From the NCBI RefSeq assembly GCF_009906955.1, contig NZ_CP047656.1:2001501-2065500 (forward strand): 64,000 nucleotides of DNA, written 5' to 3'. Every line of letters starts with the position of its first letter. The stretch's first letter is position 1. This document shows positions 1 through 8,625 of the stretch, in pieces. The stretch comes from Paraglaciecola mesophila (GTDB lineage: Bacteria > Pseudomonadota > Gammaproteobacteria > Enterobacterales > Alteromonadaceae). A model generated the notes under the pieces. That model was not told where the DNA came from and searched no databases. It worked only from the letters and a program-made list of their open reading frames with translations. The translations under genes were made by a program, and so were the position numbers.

Positions 1-114
1 AGGCACATATGAGCCAAGCCTAAACACAATTATCGCACCAAGTACGAACAACAATCTTGATTTAAGCTCACTCAAGCCGCCTTTTGCGCTTGAATTTGAT
101 CCTGGTTTAGCCAT
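1..114 (-). CDS. secY: Preprotein translocase subunit SecY (N-terminal fragment)
   Basis: Only the first 38 codons lie in the window; the gene runs off the left edge. The start [13 protein letters not shown] and the following [20 protein letters not shown] stretch, with the first membrane helix beginning at about residue 20, match the start of SecY, the channel subunit of the Sec translocon. The ATG is 5 bases beyond the rplO stop codon, the usual spc operon order rplO-secY, so it should be co-transcribed with the ribosomal genes. Confidence 0.9.
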   Translation of the reverse strand, partial: MAKPGSNSSAKGGLSELKSRLLFVLGAIIVFRLGSYVP

Positions 115-119
115 CTAGC

Positions 120-554
120 TTATTCCTCTACCTTACCGCCGGCCGCTTCGATTGCTTCGCGCGCGCCTTTTGTAACCTTCAAACCATTGATAGTAACAGC
201 TCGTGAAATTTCACCGCTCTTAAGCACTTTTACAAACAACATTTCTTTCTTAACAAGACCTGCTGCTTTCAAAGTTTCAAGTGAAACCACTTCACCCTCT
301 ACCTTAGCAATTTCGCTCAACGTAACTTGGTCAGAAACCATAGACTTACGTGAAGTGAAACCGAACTTAGGTAGACGACGCTGAATTGGCATTTGTCCGC
401 CTTCAAAACCAGGCTTTACAGAACCGCCAGAGCGAGACTTTTGACCTTTGTGACCACGGCCACCAGTTTTACCTAGACCAGAACCCATACCACGTCCAAG
501 ACGCTTAATCGATTTTTTTGCTCCTGGTGCAGGAGCAAGAGTATTTAAATGCAT
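120..554 (-). CDS. rplO: 50S ribosomal protein L15
   Basis: Product of 144 residues, the normal length for bacterial L15. The N-terminal [20 protein letters not shown] and the glycine/arginine-rich [18 protein letters not shown] segment at residues 20-38 are characteristic of L15, which inserts its extended N-terminus into 23S rRNA late in 50S assembly. It follows rpmD by 3 bases and precedes secY by 5 bases in the spc operon. Confidence 0.97.
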   Translation of the reverse strand: MHLNTLAPAPGAKKSIKRLGRGMGSGLGKTGGRGHKGQKSRSGGSVKPGFEGGQMPIQRRLPKFGFTSRKSMVSDQVTLSEIAKVEGEVVSLETLKAAGLVKKEMLFVKVLKSGEISRAVTINGLKVTKGAREAIEAAGGKVEE

Positions 555-557
555 CTG

Positions 558-740
558 TTACTCCTCCACTACTTCAACCATGTAAAATACACGGTTGATC
601 ATGCCACGAACAGAAGGGGTATCTTCGAGTTCACGAACATGACCGATGCGACGTAAACCTAGACCGGTAAGAGTTGCCTTATGCTTTGGAAGGCGACCGA
701 TAGCGCTTTTGGTTTGCTTAACTTTTATCATCTTAGCCAT
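558..740 (-). CDS. rpmD: 50S ribosomal protein L30
   Basis: Product of 60 residues beginning [16 protein letters not shown], typical of the short bacterial L30. A TTG two codons upstream (746) also opens the frame, but the ATG at 740 gives the family start and clears the rpsE stop codon by 6 bases. The gene sits between rpsE and rplO as in the enterobacterial spc operon. Confidence 0.96.
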   Translation of the reverse strand: MAKMIKVKQTKSAIGRLPKHKATLTGLGLRRIGHVRELEDTPSVRGMINRVFYMVEVVEE

Positions 741-746
741 GTTCAA

Positions 747-1250
747 TTACCCCAAAATCTGTGTTACAGACAATCCACGCTTAGCGGCAACTTGGTCAGG
801 CGAAGTCATTTCTGTCAACGCATTGATAGTTGCACGCACAACGTTAATAGGATTGGTTGATCCGTAACATTTTGAAAGTACGTTTTGTACGCCAGCGACT
901 TCAAGTACTGCACGCATTGCACCACCGGCAATGATACCAGTACCTTCTGATGCGGGTTGCATGTAGACTTTAGAGCCTGAATGACGACCTTTAATTGGGT
1001 GCTGTAGCGTGTTGCCATTTAGATCAACGTCCACAAGATTGCGGCGCGCTTTTTCCATAGCCTTTTGAATTGCAGCAGGCACTTCACGTGCTTTACCGTA
1101 ACCAAAACCAACACGACCATTCCCGTCACCTACTACTGTCAAAGCAGTAAAGCTAAAGATGCGACCACCTTTAACTACTTTAGATACACGGTTTACAGCA
1201 ATTAGTTTTTCTAACAGGTCACCCTGTTGTTGAACTTCTACTTTAGCCAT
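747..1250 (-). CDS. rpsE: 30S ribosomal protein S5
   Basis: 167 residues, the usual S5 length. The N-terminal double-stranded RNA-binding fold is recognisable in [19 protein letters not shown] and the loop [20 protein letters not shown]; the C-terminal half carries [19 protein letters not shown]5 binds 16S rRNA near the decoding site and shapes translational accuracy. It lies between rplR (9-base gap) and rpmD. Confidence 0.97.
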
Positions 1251-1259
1251 AATTAACTC

Positions 1260-1613
1260 CTAGAACTGAAGACCTGCTTCACGAGCAGCATCAGCCAATG
1301 CCTTAACTCGACCGTGATACTTAAAACCGCTGCGATCGAAAGCAACAGTCTTAATGCCTTTTTCGATAGCTCGTTCTGCAATCGCTTTACCAACTGCTAC
1401 CGCAGCTTCTGCATTACCCGTTGACTTAACGGTAGTGCGAAGATCTGCTTCAACAGTAGAAGCCGCCGCCAAAACCTGTGAACCGCAAGGAGCGATCAAC
1501 TGGGCATATATATGGCGTGGTGTGCGGTTAATAACCAAGCGATGCGCGGCCAGTTCACTAATTTTTTTGCGTGCACGTGTAGCGCGACGCAAGCGAGCTG
1601 ATTTCTTATCCAT
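1260..1613 (-). CDS. rplR: 50S ribosomal protein L18
   Basis: 117 residues starting [18 protein letters not shown], a basic tail typical of L18, followed by [15 protein letters not shown] and the C-terminal [24 protein letters not shown] signature. L18 binds 5S rRNA in the central protuberance together with L5. Gene order rplF-rplR-rpsE is conserved. Confidence 0.97.
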   Translation of the reverse strand: MDKKSARLRRATRARKKISELAAHRLVINRTPRHIYAQLIAPCGSQVLAAASTVEADLRTTVKSTGNAEAAVAVGKAIAERAIEKGIKTVAFDRSGFKYHGRVKALADAAREAGLQF

Positions 1614-1625
1614 CGTATCACCTAC

Positions 1626-2159
1626 CTACTTTTTCTTAGCTTCTTTACGACGCACAACTTCATCAGCGTAACGAACACCTTTACCTTTATAAGGCTCTGG
1701 CGGACGGTATCCACGGATGTTAGCTGCAACCTGACCTACCAACTGCTTATCGGCGCCTTTAACGACGATTTCAGTTTGACTAGGAGTTTCAACCGAAATA
1801 CCTTCAGGCATTTCGTATGCTACAGGGTGTGAGAAACCAAGTGTTAAATTTAGTTTTTTACCTTGCGCTGCCGCACGATAACCAACACCATTTAACTGAA
1901 GTTTTTTCTCAAAACCTTGAGATACACCAATTACCATTGCATCTAACAAAGAGCGAGCTGTACCAGCTTGAGCCCAACCATTAGCAACACCTTCACGAGG
2001 TAATGTTTTAAGTTGGTTTTCTTCTTGAACAACTTCAACTGCATCGTTGAATACACGGCTTAATGTACCGTTTTTACCTTTTACTGTGACTTCTTGCCCA
2101 GCGATAGTAACTTCTACGCCAGATAAAACGTCTACAGGAGCTTTTGCTATACGTGACAT
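1626..2159 (-). CDS. rplF: 50S ribosomal protein L6
   Basis: 177 residues, matching bacterial L6. It starts MSRIAKAPV and contains two similar halves, as expected for the duplicated L6 fold; the C-terminal half ends with [19 protein letters not shown], the classical L6 signature. L6 sits near the GTPase centre and is needed for late 50S assembly. It is 12 bases from rplR and 10 bases from rpsH. Confidence 0.97.
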   Translation of the reverse strand: MSRIAKAPVDVLSGVEVTIAGQEVTVKGKNGTLSRVFNDAVEVVQEENQLKTLPREGVANGWAQAGTARSLLDAMVIGVSQGFEKKLQLNGVGYRAAAQGKKLNLTLGFSHPVAYEMPEGISVETPSQTEIVVKGADKQLVGQVAANIRGYRPPEPYKGKGVRYADEVVRRKEAKKK

Positions 2160-2169
2160 TTTTATCCCC

Positions 2170-2562
2170 TTACGCTACGTAGCCGATGATCTCACCACCC
2201 ATACCCGCTTTACGCGCGGCACGGTCAGTCATCACACCTTTAGAGGTAGAAACGATAGCAACACCTAAACCACCCAATACTTTTGGCAACTCATCTTTTT
2301 TCTTATAGATGCGAAGACCAGGGCGACTTACGCGCTCAATGCTTTCAATTACTTTCTTGCCTTCGAAGTACTTAAGCGTCACTTCTAAAACAGGTTTAAC
2401 GTCACCAGAAACAGCGAAGTCTGTAATATAACCTTCTTCTTTAAGTACGGCTGCAATTGCAACACGTAACTTAGATGAAGGCATAGATACAGAAACTTTG
2501 CTAGCCATCTGACCGTTACGAACACGTGTAAACATGTCCGCGATAGGATCTTGCATGCTCAT
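2170..2562 (-). CDS. rpsH: 30S ribosomal protein S8
   Basis: 130 residues beginning [18 protein letters not shown] and ending with the C-terminal RNA-binding signature [23 protein letters not shown]8 is a primary 16S rRNA binder. In E. coli it is also the translational repressor of the spc operon, acting on an rRNA-like hairpin near the rplE start; whether that site exists here was not established. It follows rpsN by 12 bases. Confidence 0.97.
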   Translation of the reverse strand: MSMQDPIADMFTRVRNGQMASKVSVSMPSSKLRVAIAAVLKEEGYITDFAVSGDVKPVLEVTLKYFEGKKVIESIERVSRPGLRIYKKKDELPKVLGGLGVAIVSTSKGVMTDRAARKAGMGGEIIGYVA

Positions 2563-2574
2563 ATTAGCTACTCC

Positions 2575-2880
2575 TTACCAGCTGGCTTTTTTAAGGCCAG
2601 GTACTTCACCGCGCATCGCTGCTTCACGCAACTTAATACGGCTAAGACCAAACTTGCGTAGGAAACCATGTGGACGGCCAGTAATACGACAACGATTTTG
2701 TTGACGTGTACGAGCTGAATCACGTGGAAGTTGTTGTAGCTTAAGAACAGCGTCCCAACGTTCTTCGTCAGAAGAGTTGACGTTGCTGATAGTTGCTTTA
2801 AGTTCAGCTCGTTTAGTAGCGAACTTAGCAACTAGCTTGGCGCGTTTTACTTCGCGCGCTTTCATTGATTCTTTTGCCAT
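2575..2880 (-). CDS. rpsN: 30S ribosomal protein S14 (zinc-free form)
   Basis: 101 residues from [16 protein letters not shown]; the frame stays open further upstream, but this ATG gives the family start and leaves 10 bases after rplE. The long form without the paired CxxC motifs is the zinc-independent C-minus type, with the signature [19 protein letters not shown] near the C-terminus. S14 assembles late in the 30S head. Confidence 0.96.
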   Translation of the reverse strand: MAKESMKAREVKRAKLVAKFATKRAELKATISNVNSSDEERWDAVLKLQQLPRDSARTRQQNRCRITGRPHGFLRKFGLSRIKLREAAMRGEVPGLKKASW

Positions 2881-2890
2881 AACCCTACCC

Positions 2891-3430
2891 TTACTTTTTA
2901 AATGGGAAACTAAACGCACTAAGAAGTGCATGTGCTTCCGCATCGGTTTCAGCGCTAGTCGTGATAGTAATATCCATACCGCGAATTTTATCTACCTTAT
3001 CGAAATCGATTTCTGGGAAGATAATTTGCTCACGAACACCCATGCTATAGTTTCCACGGCCGTCAAACGACTTAGGATTCAAGCCACGGAAGTCACGGAT
3101 ACGAGGAATTGCAATTGATACTAAACGTTCAAAGAATTCCCACATACGTTCACCACGTAGGGTTACTTTACAGCCAATCGGATAACCTTCACGGATTTTA
3201 AAACCCGCTACAGATTTGCGAGCAACAGTAACAACAGGCTTCTGACCAGCAATTGCTTGCATGTCAGCAGTTGCGTTTTCCAACACCTTTTTGTCTGCTA
3301 CCGCTTCACCTAAACCCATGTTTAGAGTGATTTTCTCAATCCGAGGGACTTGCATGACGCTTTTGTAGTTGAACTGCTTCGCAAGTTCCGCTACTACTGT
3401 TTCTTTATAGAAATCATGCAGTTTCGCCAT
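2891..3430 (-). CDS. rplE: 50S ribosomal protein L5
   Basis: 179 residues from [13 protein letters not shown]; a slightly longer frame with an upstream MEST extension exists, but the ATG at 3430 agrees with the family. Landmarks are [17 protein letters not shown] (residues 33-49) and the C-terminal [20 protein letters not shown]5 links 5S rRNA to the central protuberance. The intergenic stretch to rplX is 15 bases. Confidence 0.97.
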   Translation of the reverse strand: MAKLHDFYKETVVAELAKQFNYKSVMQVPRIEKITLNMGLGEAVADKKVLENATADMQAIAGQKPVVTVARKSVAGFKIREGYPIGCKVTLRGERMWEFFERLVSIAIPRIRDFRGLNPKSFDGRGNYSMGVREQIIFPEIDFDKVDKIRGMDITITTSAETDAEAHALLSAFSFPFKK

Positions 3431-3445
3431 CGTACTCTCCAATTA

Positions 3446-3760
3446 TTAAACCAGTTCACCGTCAGATTTGAAGAAACGAACTTTTTTGTCGTCTTCAAAA
3501 CGGAAACCTACGCGATCTGCTTTACCCGTTTTAGGGTTAACAATCGCTACATTTGACACGTGAATTGATGCTTCTTTCTCAATAACACCACCAGTAACGC
3601 CCAATTGAGGGTTAGGTTTCTGATGCTTCTTCACCAAGTTCACACCTTCAACGATTAAGCGGTCAGCCGCTGGAAGAACTTTAAGCACTTTGCCTTGTTT
3701 TCCTTTGTCTTTACCTGCCAAAACGATGATTTCATCATCACGACGAATTTTTCTAGCCAT
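3446..3760 (-). CDS. rplX: 50S ribosomal protein L24
   Basis: 104 residues starting [20 protein letters not shown] with the KOW motif [15 protein letters not shown] at about residues 16-30. L24 is one of the two initiator proteins of 50S assembly. It lies between rplN (12-base gap) and rplE, as in other spc operons. Confidence 0.97.
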   Translation of the reverse strand: MARKIRRDDEIIVLAGKDKGKQGKVLKVLPAADRLIVEGVNLVKKHQKPNPQLGVTGGVIEKEASIHVSNVAIVNPKTGKADRVGFRFEDDKKVRFFKSDGELV

Positions 3761-3772
3761 TATCGTGACTCC

Positions 3773-4138
3773 TTATAGTACCTCAGGGGCCAGTGAGACG
3801 ATTTTCATGTTATTAACACGAAGCTCACGAGTGACCGGGCCAAAGATACGCGTACCAATTGGTTGCTTGTTTGCGTTAAGCAAAACAGCTGCGTTGTTAT
3901 CAAAACGGATCGAAGATCCATCAGAACGACGAACGCCTTTTCTAGTACGCACCACCACTGCAGTTAGCACATCACCTTTTTTTACTTTACCGCGAGGAAT
4001 TGCTTCTTTAACGGTAACTTTAATGATGTCGCCAATATGTGCATAACGGCGATGCGAGCCACCAAGAACCTTAATACACTGAACCCTGCGAGCACCCGAG
4101 TTATCGGCTACATCCAGGTTAGTTTGCATTTGGATCAT
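3773..4138 (-). CDS. rplN: 50S ribosomal protein L14, first gene of the spc operon
   Basis: 121 residues starting [17 protein letters not shown] and containing the L14 signature [24 protein letters not shown] ribosome-binding site lies just upstream. In E. coli this gene opens the spc operon but follows rpsQ of the S10 operon closely; here no rpsQ is present and the upstream 528 bp hold no gene, so rplN is the first gene of its transcription unit. Confidence 0.96.
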   Translation of the reverse strand: MIQMQTNLDVADNSGARRVQCIKVLGGSHRRYAHIGDIIKVTVKEAIPRGKVKKGDVLTAVVVRTRKGVRRSDGSSIRFDNNAAVLLNANKQPIGTRIFGPVTRELRVNNMKIVSLAPEVL

Positions 4139-4666
4139 GTTAGTGCTCCGCTGTTAGTTAAGACTCTCACGAGTCGTACTGTTTACTAAAAAACCAGCGT
4201 TATTGCTGACTTTTTATACATACCCCTATTAAAAGGGCGCGAAATACTAACAGAAAATGTACAGTGGCGATAGTCGAATTTGCAAAAAAGTAGTGTCAAA
4301 GCCAAGTTATTTTTCAGTCACGGTTAAATAACAATTAAATATCATTGAAAACAAAGAGTTAGCTAAACCCAATCGATTTTAAAATAATGTACTAATAGGG
4401 AAGAATGCAGCTTAATAGCAAGAGACCGCTAGAGCGAATAAATGGCGCTGGTTTACGCGATGAATTTCTGAATTTATCTTGATAATATTGAAGCGTGATT
4501 TTTAGGAGAGTGTTTTAATACCGATACCCCTGAAGTGATAACCTCAACGTGCTCATTTGTATATCCCCTTTTAACACGAAAGCTATGCTAAAAGACCCAG
4601 TTACCGCTTCACGTTAAAAAAGGGAAGGAACGCACGCCCCACTGCCGTGAGGCGAATTCAAATCGG
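4139..4666 (-). promoter_or_regulatory. Upstream/leader region of the spc operon, no gene
   Basis: No convincing reading frame exists here on either strand. On the minus strand a TTGACA hexamer at 4294-4299 is a possible -35 box, but the -10 at the right distance (GACTAT, 4270-4275) is poor; other AT-rich candidates such as TATAAA in 4213-4222 are equally unproven. A hairpin GACTC-TCAC-GAGTC at 4162-4175 lies in the presumed leader, 24-37 bases before the rplN start. A strong dedicated promoter is expected because the S10 operon is not upstream. Confidence 0.45.
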
Positions 4667-6307
4667 TTAGCTCTGGTATATCAGCTTTCCCTTCTGTGTG
4701 TCATTTATTAACGCATCATACTTTTCTTCCAATAAGTGACGCTTGATTTTAAGGGTTGGAGTCAGAAGGCCGTTATCGACAGTCCAATCATCTTTCATGA
4801 TCACAAACCGGTCTAGCACTGCGTGACTTTCTAAACCACTATTAACCGACTCCAACGTTGCCAGCAGACTCTTTTCAATTTTATCTTCGTCTTGTTTTGC
4901 CGCATCTTCAGACAACACAATTAACGCGATAGGTTGCTTTAACTGCGATCCTGTAACACACACCTGCTCAACAGAAGAATTTCCCATAATCAGCGCTTCG
5001 ATGGGCACAGGGGCGATATATTTTCCTTTGGCAGTTTTGAATATTTCTTTTAATCGCCCTGTAATTTTCACATAGCCATCACTGTCTATCTCACCTTTAT
5101 CACCTGTTCTTAGATAGCCATCATCAGTGAATGTTTCAGCGGTTTTATCTGGCTCCAAATAGTATTCTTGCATATTACAAGGCCCTTTTACTTGGATCTC
5201 GCCTTCATCACCAATTCGAATGTCTACACCTTCATAGGCACGACCGATACTACCAATTTTGTCTTCTCTAAAGGGCACACAACAGGTGCCGTAGGCACTG
5301 TTCTCTGTCATGCCCCAGCCTTCCGATATTTTCACCCCAATGTTTAAGAACCATTTTAACGTGGCTGGCGATATTGGCGCTGAACCACTGGCACACATGC
5401 GCGCTTTGTCTAAGCCAAGTTTCGTTCTAATTTTACCCGCTACAATATTGCCAATAAACGGTATCTTCAGAAGAAAATCGAGTTTCTTCTGAGGCATGTT
5501 TGCTAATACGCCCATTTGGAATCTTGTCCAAAGTCGCGGTACGGATATAAAGAGCGTTGGTCGTAAATGGCAAATATCGCGATTAAAGGTATCAAGTGAC
5601 TCAATAAAACCGATCTGGGTATTTGCATAAAAGCTAGCCATCTCAACAAGTACACGCTCAGTAATATGTGCTAACGGTAGATAACTCAATATGCGGTCAT
5701 CTGCCCCCACATTCAATTCGTTTTTAGAGTTGCTTGCTGCCCAACTAATGGAATTATAAGTGTGCACTACACCTTTGGGATTGCCCGTACTCCCTGAGGT
5801 ATAAATAATCGTCATGGTACTGTCTAATTCAGGTACTGGGCGCTCCATATAGGGCTCATTTGCCATTAGGCTGTCCCAATCCTGGTCTGCTTCAATGCCC
5901 GGATAAGGGAAGGCTAATTTAGTCACGCCCTCAGGGATCGCCGCCACTTGCTCTGCGGTATCATCTAATTTACCAACAAAAATAACCGGGCAAGATGCAT
6001 GATTTAAAACGTACTGAATCGTTTTTTCGCCTGCAGTAGAATATATCGGAACTGACACATGCCCCGCTAACATAATGGCTAGATCAGTAATAAACCATTC
6101 AGCACAATTTTTTGATAATAAGGCGATGTGACTGCCTGCGGGTAAATTAAGTGCTATTAACCCTGCTGCAACGCGGCGCACTTTGTCTGCCGTTTGTGCC
6201 CAAGTATAACTAATCACCGCACCATTAATCGGTTGCTTTAAGTATACCTTCTGAGGTGTTGAATCTTCCCAGTGGTACATCATTTCTAAGGGCGTTTGTA
6301 ACGACAT
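4667..6307 (-). CDS. AMP-dependent long-chain acyl-CoA synthetase
   Basis: 546 residues of the adenylate-forming ligase superfamily, activating fatty acids with ATP and CoA. The core motifs are present: P-loop-like YTSGSTGNPKG at 169-179, GWGMTE at 330-335, YLRTGD at 398-403, and GRLKEIFKTAKGKY at 417-430 with the hinge and a C-terminal lysine in LTPTLKIKR. The IFKTAKGKY stretch resembles FadD15/FACS-type long-chain ligases, but chain-length specificity cannot be read from sequence. It stands alone, between the spc leader and a LysR gene, with its own promoter. It contains no obvious signal peptide, so it should be cytoplasmic or peripheral to the membrane. Confidence 0.85.
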   Translation of the reverse strand: MSLQTPLEMMYHWEDSTPQKVYLKQPINGAVISYTWAQTADKVRRVAAGLIALNLPAGSHIALLSKNCAEWFITDLAIMLAGHVSVPIYSTAGEKTIQYVLNHASCPVIFVGKLDDTAEQVAAIPEGVTKLAFPYPGIEADQDWDSLMANEPYMERPVPELDSTMTIIYTSGSTGNPKGVVHTYNSISWAASNSKNELNVGADDRILSYLPLAHITERVLVEMASFYANTQIGFIESLDTFNRDICHLRPTLFISVPRLWTRFQMGVLANMPQKKLDFLLKIPFIGNIVAGKIRTKLGLDKARMCASGSAPISPATLKWFLNIGVKISEGWGMTENSAYGTCCVPFREDKIGSIGRAYEGVDIRIGDEGEIQVKGPCNMQEYYLEPDKTAETFTDDGYLRTGDKGEIDSDGYVKITGRLKEIFKTAKGKYIAPVPIEALIMGNSSVEQVCVTGSQLKQPIALIVLSEDAAKQDEDKIEKSLLATLESVNSGLESHAVLDRFVIMKDDWTVDNGLLTPTLKIKRHLLEEKYDALINDTQKGKLIYQS

Positions 6308-6337
6308 TTCATCTCCAGTACACTTTTCTACATTCTG

Positions 6338-6374
6338 ATAACAATGTTATAACGATTGAAGTGACACAGGTCAA
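6338..6374 (-). promoter_or_regulatory. Promoter of the acyl-CoA ligase with an overlapping dyad
   Basis: On the minus strand a TTGACC -35 box (6374-6369) is followed after 17 bases by a TATAAC -10 box (6351-6346), five of six matches each. The dyad ATAAC-ATT-GTTAT at 6338-6350 overlaps the -10 box and the predicted start of transcription, so it is a candidate operator. The regulator is unknown; the dyad does not look like a FadR site. Confidence 0.6.
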
Positions 6375-6473
6375 ACAACTATAAGACTTCAGCATTTATT
6401 TCGCGTATCAATGTAAATAAAGCAAATTAATACAGCTCACTTTATAGACAAAGTGGCCTACTTTTGTGCTAAC

Positions 6474-7379
6474 TCAGTTTGGATTTGTGATTTGGCCAAA
6501 TTGTTCGACGACCCAACGCGTAAATTTCTGAACTTTTAAACGGGAAAAATGAGAAGGTGGTGCAACCAAATAATAAGCGTATTGACAGGGGAAACTGAAG
6601 TCAAACAACCGGACTAATTGCCCTTTTTCTAGTTGTTCGTAAATCAAACTGTTGCGGATCATCGCAAAACCTTGCCCCGCTAATGCGGCTTCAATGATGG
6701 TGACACTAGAGTCATCTACTTGGAGCGAGGTTAATCCTTGCCCTATAGGGAGGCCGTGCAGCTCATAGAATTTATTCCACGCCACCATAATATCACTGCT
6801 TTTTTCTTTTAGTGTCGGTAAGTTGAGCAGATGTTTTGGGCTTAGCGCTTTCTCCTTTAAACTAGGGTGACAGACTAAGTACAGCGTGTCTTCCAGCAAC
6901 TTTTGACTTTCTAAATTTGGATAAGTCCCCTTACCGAAGCGTATCGCTACATCAATATCATTTGCTTCAAAATCTAATAGGGTATTTGTCGGCTGTATTT
7001 TAACATTCATATTTGGATGTAATGCTTGGAACTTCGATAACCGAGGAACCAACCACCGTATTGACAAAGACTCAGTGGCTGTGATGGTTAAGCTATTAGG
7101 CTGCTCATCTGCTGCTACGCTGTCTACTCCGTTTAAGAATGATGTGAAACCTGACGCCACATATGGCGCTAGCCTTTGTCCCGCAGGGGTAAGAGAGACA
7201 CTTCGATGGCCTCTTATAAATAATGGGCAACCTAAGAACGCTTCTAAGGTTTTTATATGTTGACTAATAGCTGCCTGGGTCACAAAAAGTTGATCTGCTG
7301 CTTCTTTGAAGCTCAATGTCTGCGCCGCAACAGAAAAATAACGTAAAGCATTTAAAGGAGGTAATTTACGCACCTGCAC
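6474..7379 (-). CDS. LysR-family transcriptional regulator (GcvA-like)
   Basis: 301 residues. The N-terminal winged helix-turn-helix (about residues 1-65) has the PPLNALRYFSVAAQTLSFKEAA and VTQAAISQHIKTLE pattern typical of the GcvA/TrpI/AmpR branch of LysR regulators, followed by a periplasmic-binding-protein-like effector domain (about 90-290). Effector and targets are not apparent. The gene is divergent from a small exported protein gene across a 100-bp gap that holds a T-N11-A dyad 8 bases before the start codon, suggesting autoregulation and possibly control of the neighbour. Confidence 0.88.
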   Translation of the reverse strand: MQVRKLPPLNALRYFSVAAQTLSFKEAADQLFVTQAAISQHIKTLEAFLGCPLFIRGHRSVSLTPAGQRLAPYVASGFTSFLNGVDSVAADEQPNSLTITATESLSIRWLVPRLSKFQALHPNMNVKIQPTNTLLDFEANDIDVAIRFGKGTYPNLESQKLLEDTLYLVCHPSLKEKALSPKHLLNLPTLKEKSSDIMVAWNKFYELHGLPIGQGLTSLQVDDSSVTIIEAALAGQGFAMIRNSLIYEQLEKGQLVRLFDFSFPCQYAYYLVAPPSHFSRLKVQKFTRWVVEQFGQITNPN

Positions 7380-7386
7380 ATCTCGA

Positions 7387-7401
7387 TTAAGTTTTACTTA
7401 A
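7387..7401. promoter_or_regulatory. Candidate LysR-type operator (T-N11-A dyad)
   Basis: The 15-bp perfect dyad TTAAGT-TTT-ACTTAA contains the T-N11-A core expected of LysR-family binding sites. It lies 8 bp upstream of the divergent LysR start codon and about 80 bp upstream of the exported-protein gene. Confidence 0.45.
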
Positions 7402-7479
7402 CTGTAGTTTAGTTTTGCTCGTTTGTCAGGCCCCTCTTCACCCTCTATCTTAAAGGCCATTAACAACGAGGAGAACTAC

Positions 7480-7815
7480 ATGTTTACCAATCTAGAGAAC
7501 ACCCTTCGACTTACCCTATTAATGCTATTTACCTTACTCATGAGTCACAGCAGCTATGCCGTTCAGCCATTAGAAAAACTATACACTCTACCTGGTTACC
7601 CTTATGAACCCTTGGTGAGGCGCGCAGAAAGAGTCGCGATTGCATTCAAACAGGAAGGAAATATGGTTCGTTGCCGCACGGAAATTAGTCAGCACGATAC
7701 ACACTGGACAGGCAAACCGCGACTCGTAGGCCAGGAAGCCTTTAATGAAGCACCATTACGCTCTTGCTTAAACAGAAGTGATGCGAAGAAACTGTTGAAG
7801 AAATCATATCAATAA
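7480..7815 (+). CDS. Small exported protein of unknown function
   Basis: 111 residues from the ATG at 7480, chosen because an ACGAGGAG ribosome-binding site lies 7 bases upstream; the frame is open 19 codons further. Residues 1-27 form a signal peptide (hydrophobic LTLLMLFTLLMSHSSYA, likely cleavage after SYA). The mature part of about 84 residues has two cysteines (in VRCRTE and LRSCLN) that could form a disulfide and is otherwise basic. I do not recognise the family. Its position divergent from a LysR gene suggests it may belong to that regulator's targets. Confidence 0.7.
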   Translation: MFTNLENTLRLTLLMLFTLLMSHSSYAVQPLEKLYTLPGYPYEPLVRRAERVAIAFKQEGNMVRCRTEISQHDTHWTGKPRLVGQEAFNEAPLRSCLNRSDAKKLLKKSYQ

Positions 7816-7820
7816 GAAGG

Positions 7821-7855
7821 ATGCGCAGAGTTAGATTTATAAAAACGCTGCGCAT
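7821..7855. terminator. Possible shared hairpin terminator
   Basis: Inverted repeat ATGCGCAG (7821-7828) / CTGCGCAT (7848-7855) with a 19-base AT-rich loop between the convergent exported-protein gene and rlmB. There is no clear T-run, so termination activity is uncertain. Confidence 0.35.
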
Positions 7856-7882
7856 GAATTAACTAAAACGTGTAAAAATTTA

Positions 7883-8623
7883 CTATAACGCCCGCTGGCG
7901 CACTATTTCATATAGGCAAATGCCTGTTGCGACGGATACATTCAAGCTTGATACAGAGCCCGCCATTGGCAGCTTAATAAGCTCGTCACAGTGTTCTCGG
8001 GTGAGTCTGCGCATTCCTTTCCCTTCAGCCCCCATCACTAAGGCGATTGGCCCTTGCATTTTACACTGGTAAATACTTTGGGTTGCTTCCCCTGCGGTCC
8101 CTACCACCCATACGCCAGCGTCCTTAATTTCGCGCAAAGTACGTGCAAGGTTAGTAACCTGAATAAGCGGGATAAGATCTGCTGCCCCACATGCAACTTT
8201 TCGAACCACAGGTGTTAAGGCAACCGAGTTATCTTTGGGTACCACAATGGCATCAATTCCTGCAGCATCGGCAGTACGCAAGCATGCACCTAAATTATGC
8301 GGATCGGTTACGCCATCTAGTACGAGTAAAAAGGGTGTCGCGCTTTTCTGGATGATGTCATCTAAGTCATTTTCGTTAAACTGTTTGCCGGGTTTGGCTT
8401 TTGCCACTACACCTTGATGTTGCTCACCATTGACTTTGTCGTCTAACGTTTTGCGCTGACAAAACTGCACTGCAATACCAAACTTACGCGCATGATTAAT
8501 AATAGTGTTGATAGGTTTATCATCTCGGCCTTTAAGCACAAACAGCTCAATTAATCTCTCAGGTTCGCGCTCTATAACAGCTTCTAATGCGTGAATTCCA
8601 TACAACCACTCATGTTGAGCCAT
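7883..8623 (-). CDS. rlmB: 23S rRNA (guanosine-2251-2'-O)-methyltransferase
   Basis: 246 residues, the usual RlmB length. An N-terminal L30e-like RNA-binding domain ([20 protein letters not shown]) precedes a SPOUT knot domain with [35 protein letters not shown] and the C-terminal [15 protein letters not shown] loop that binds S-adenosylmethionine. RlmB methylates G2251 in the peptidyl-transferase P loop. It starts 2 bases after the rnr stop codon; the rnr-rlmB pair is conserved in gammaproteobacteria. Confidence 0.95.
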   Translation of the reverse strand: MAQHEWLYGIHALEAVIEREPERLIELFVLKGRDDKPINTIINHARKFGIAVQFCQRKTLDDKVNGEQHQGVVAKAKPGKQFNENDLDDIIQKSATPFLLVLDGVTDPHNLGACLRTADAAGIDAIVVPKDNSVALTPVVRKVACGAADLIPLIQVTNLARTLREIKDAGVWVVGTAGEATQSIYQCKMQGPIALVMGAEGKGMRRLTREHCDELIKLPMAGSVSSLNVSVATGICLYEIVRQRAL

Positions 8624-8625
8624 GT

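Noticed and set aside
646..867. Plus-strand reading frame across rpmD and rpsE
   Set aside because: It is antisense to two certain ribosomal protein genes and has no ribosome-binding site.
4139..4666. Possible rpsQ or rpmC remnant upstream of rplN
   Set aside because: No reading frame of suitable length or S17/L29-like sequence is present on the minus strand; the region is AT-rich and has stops in all frames.
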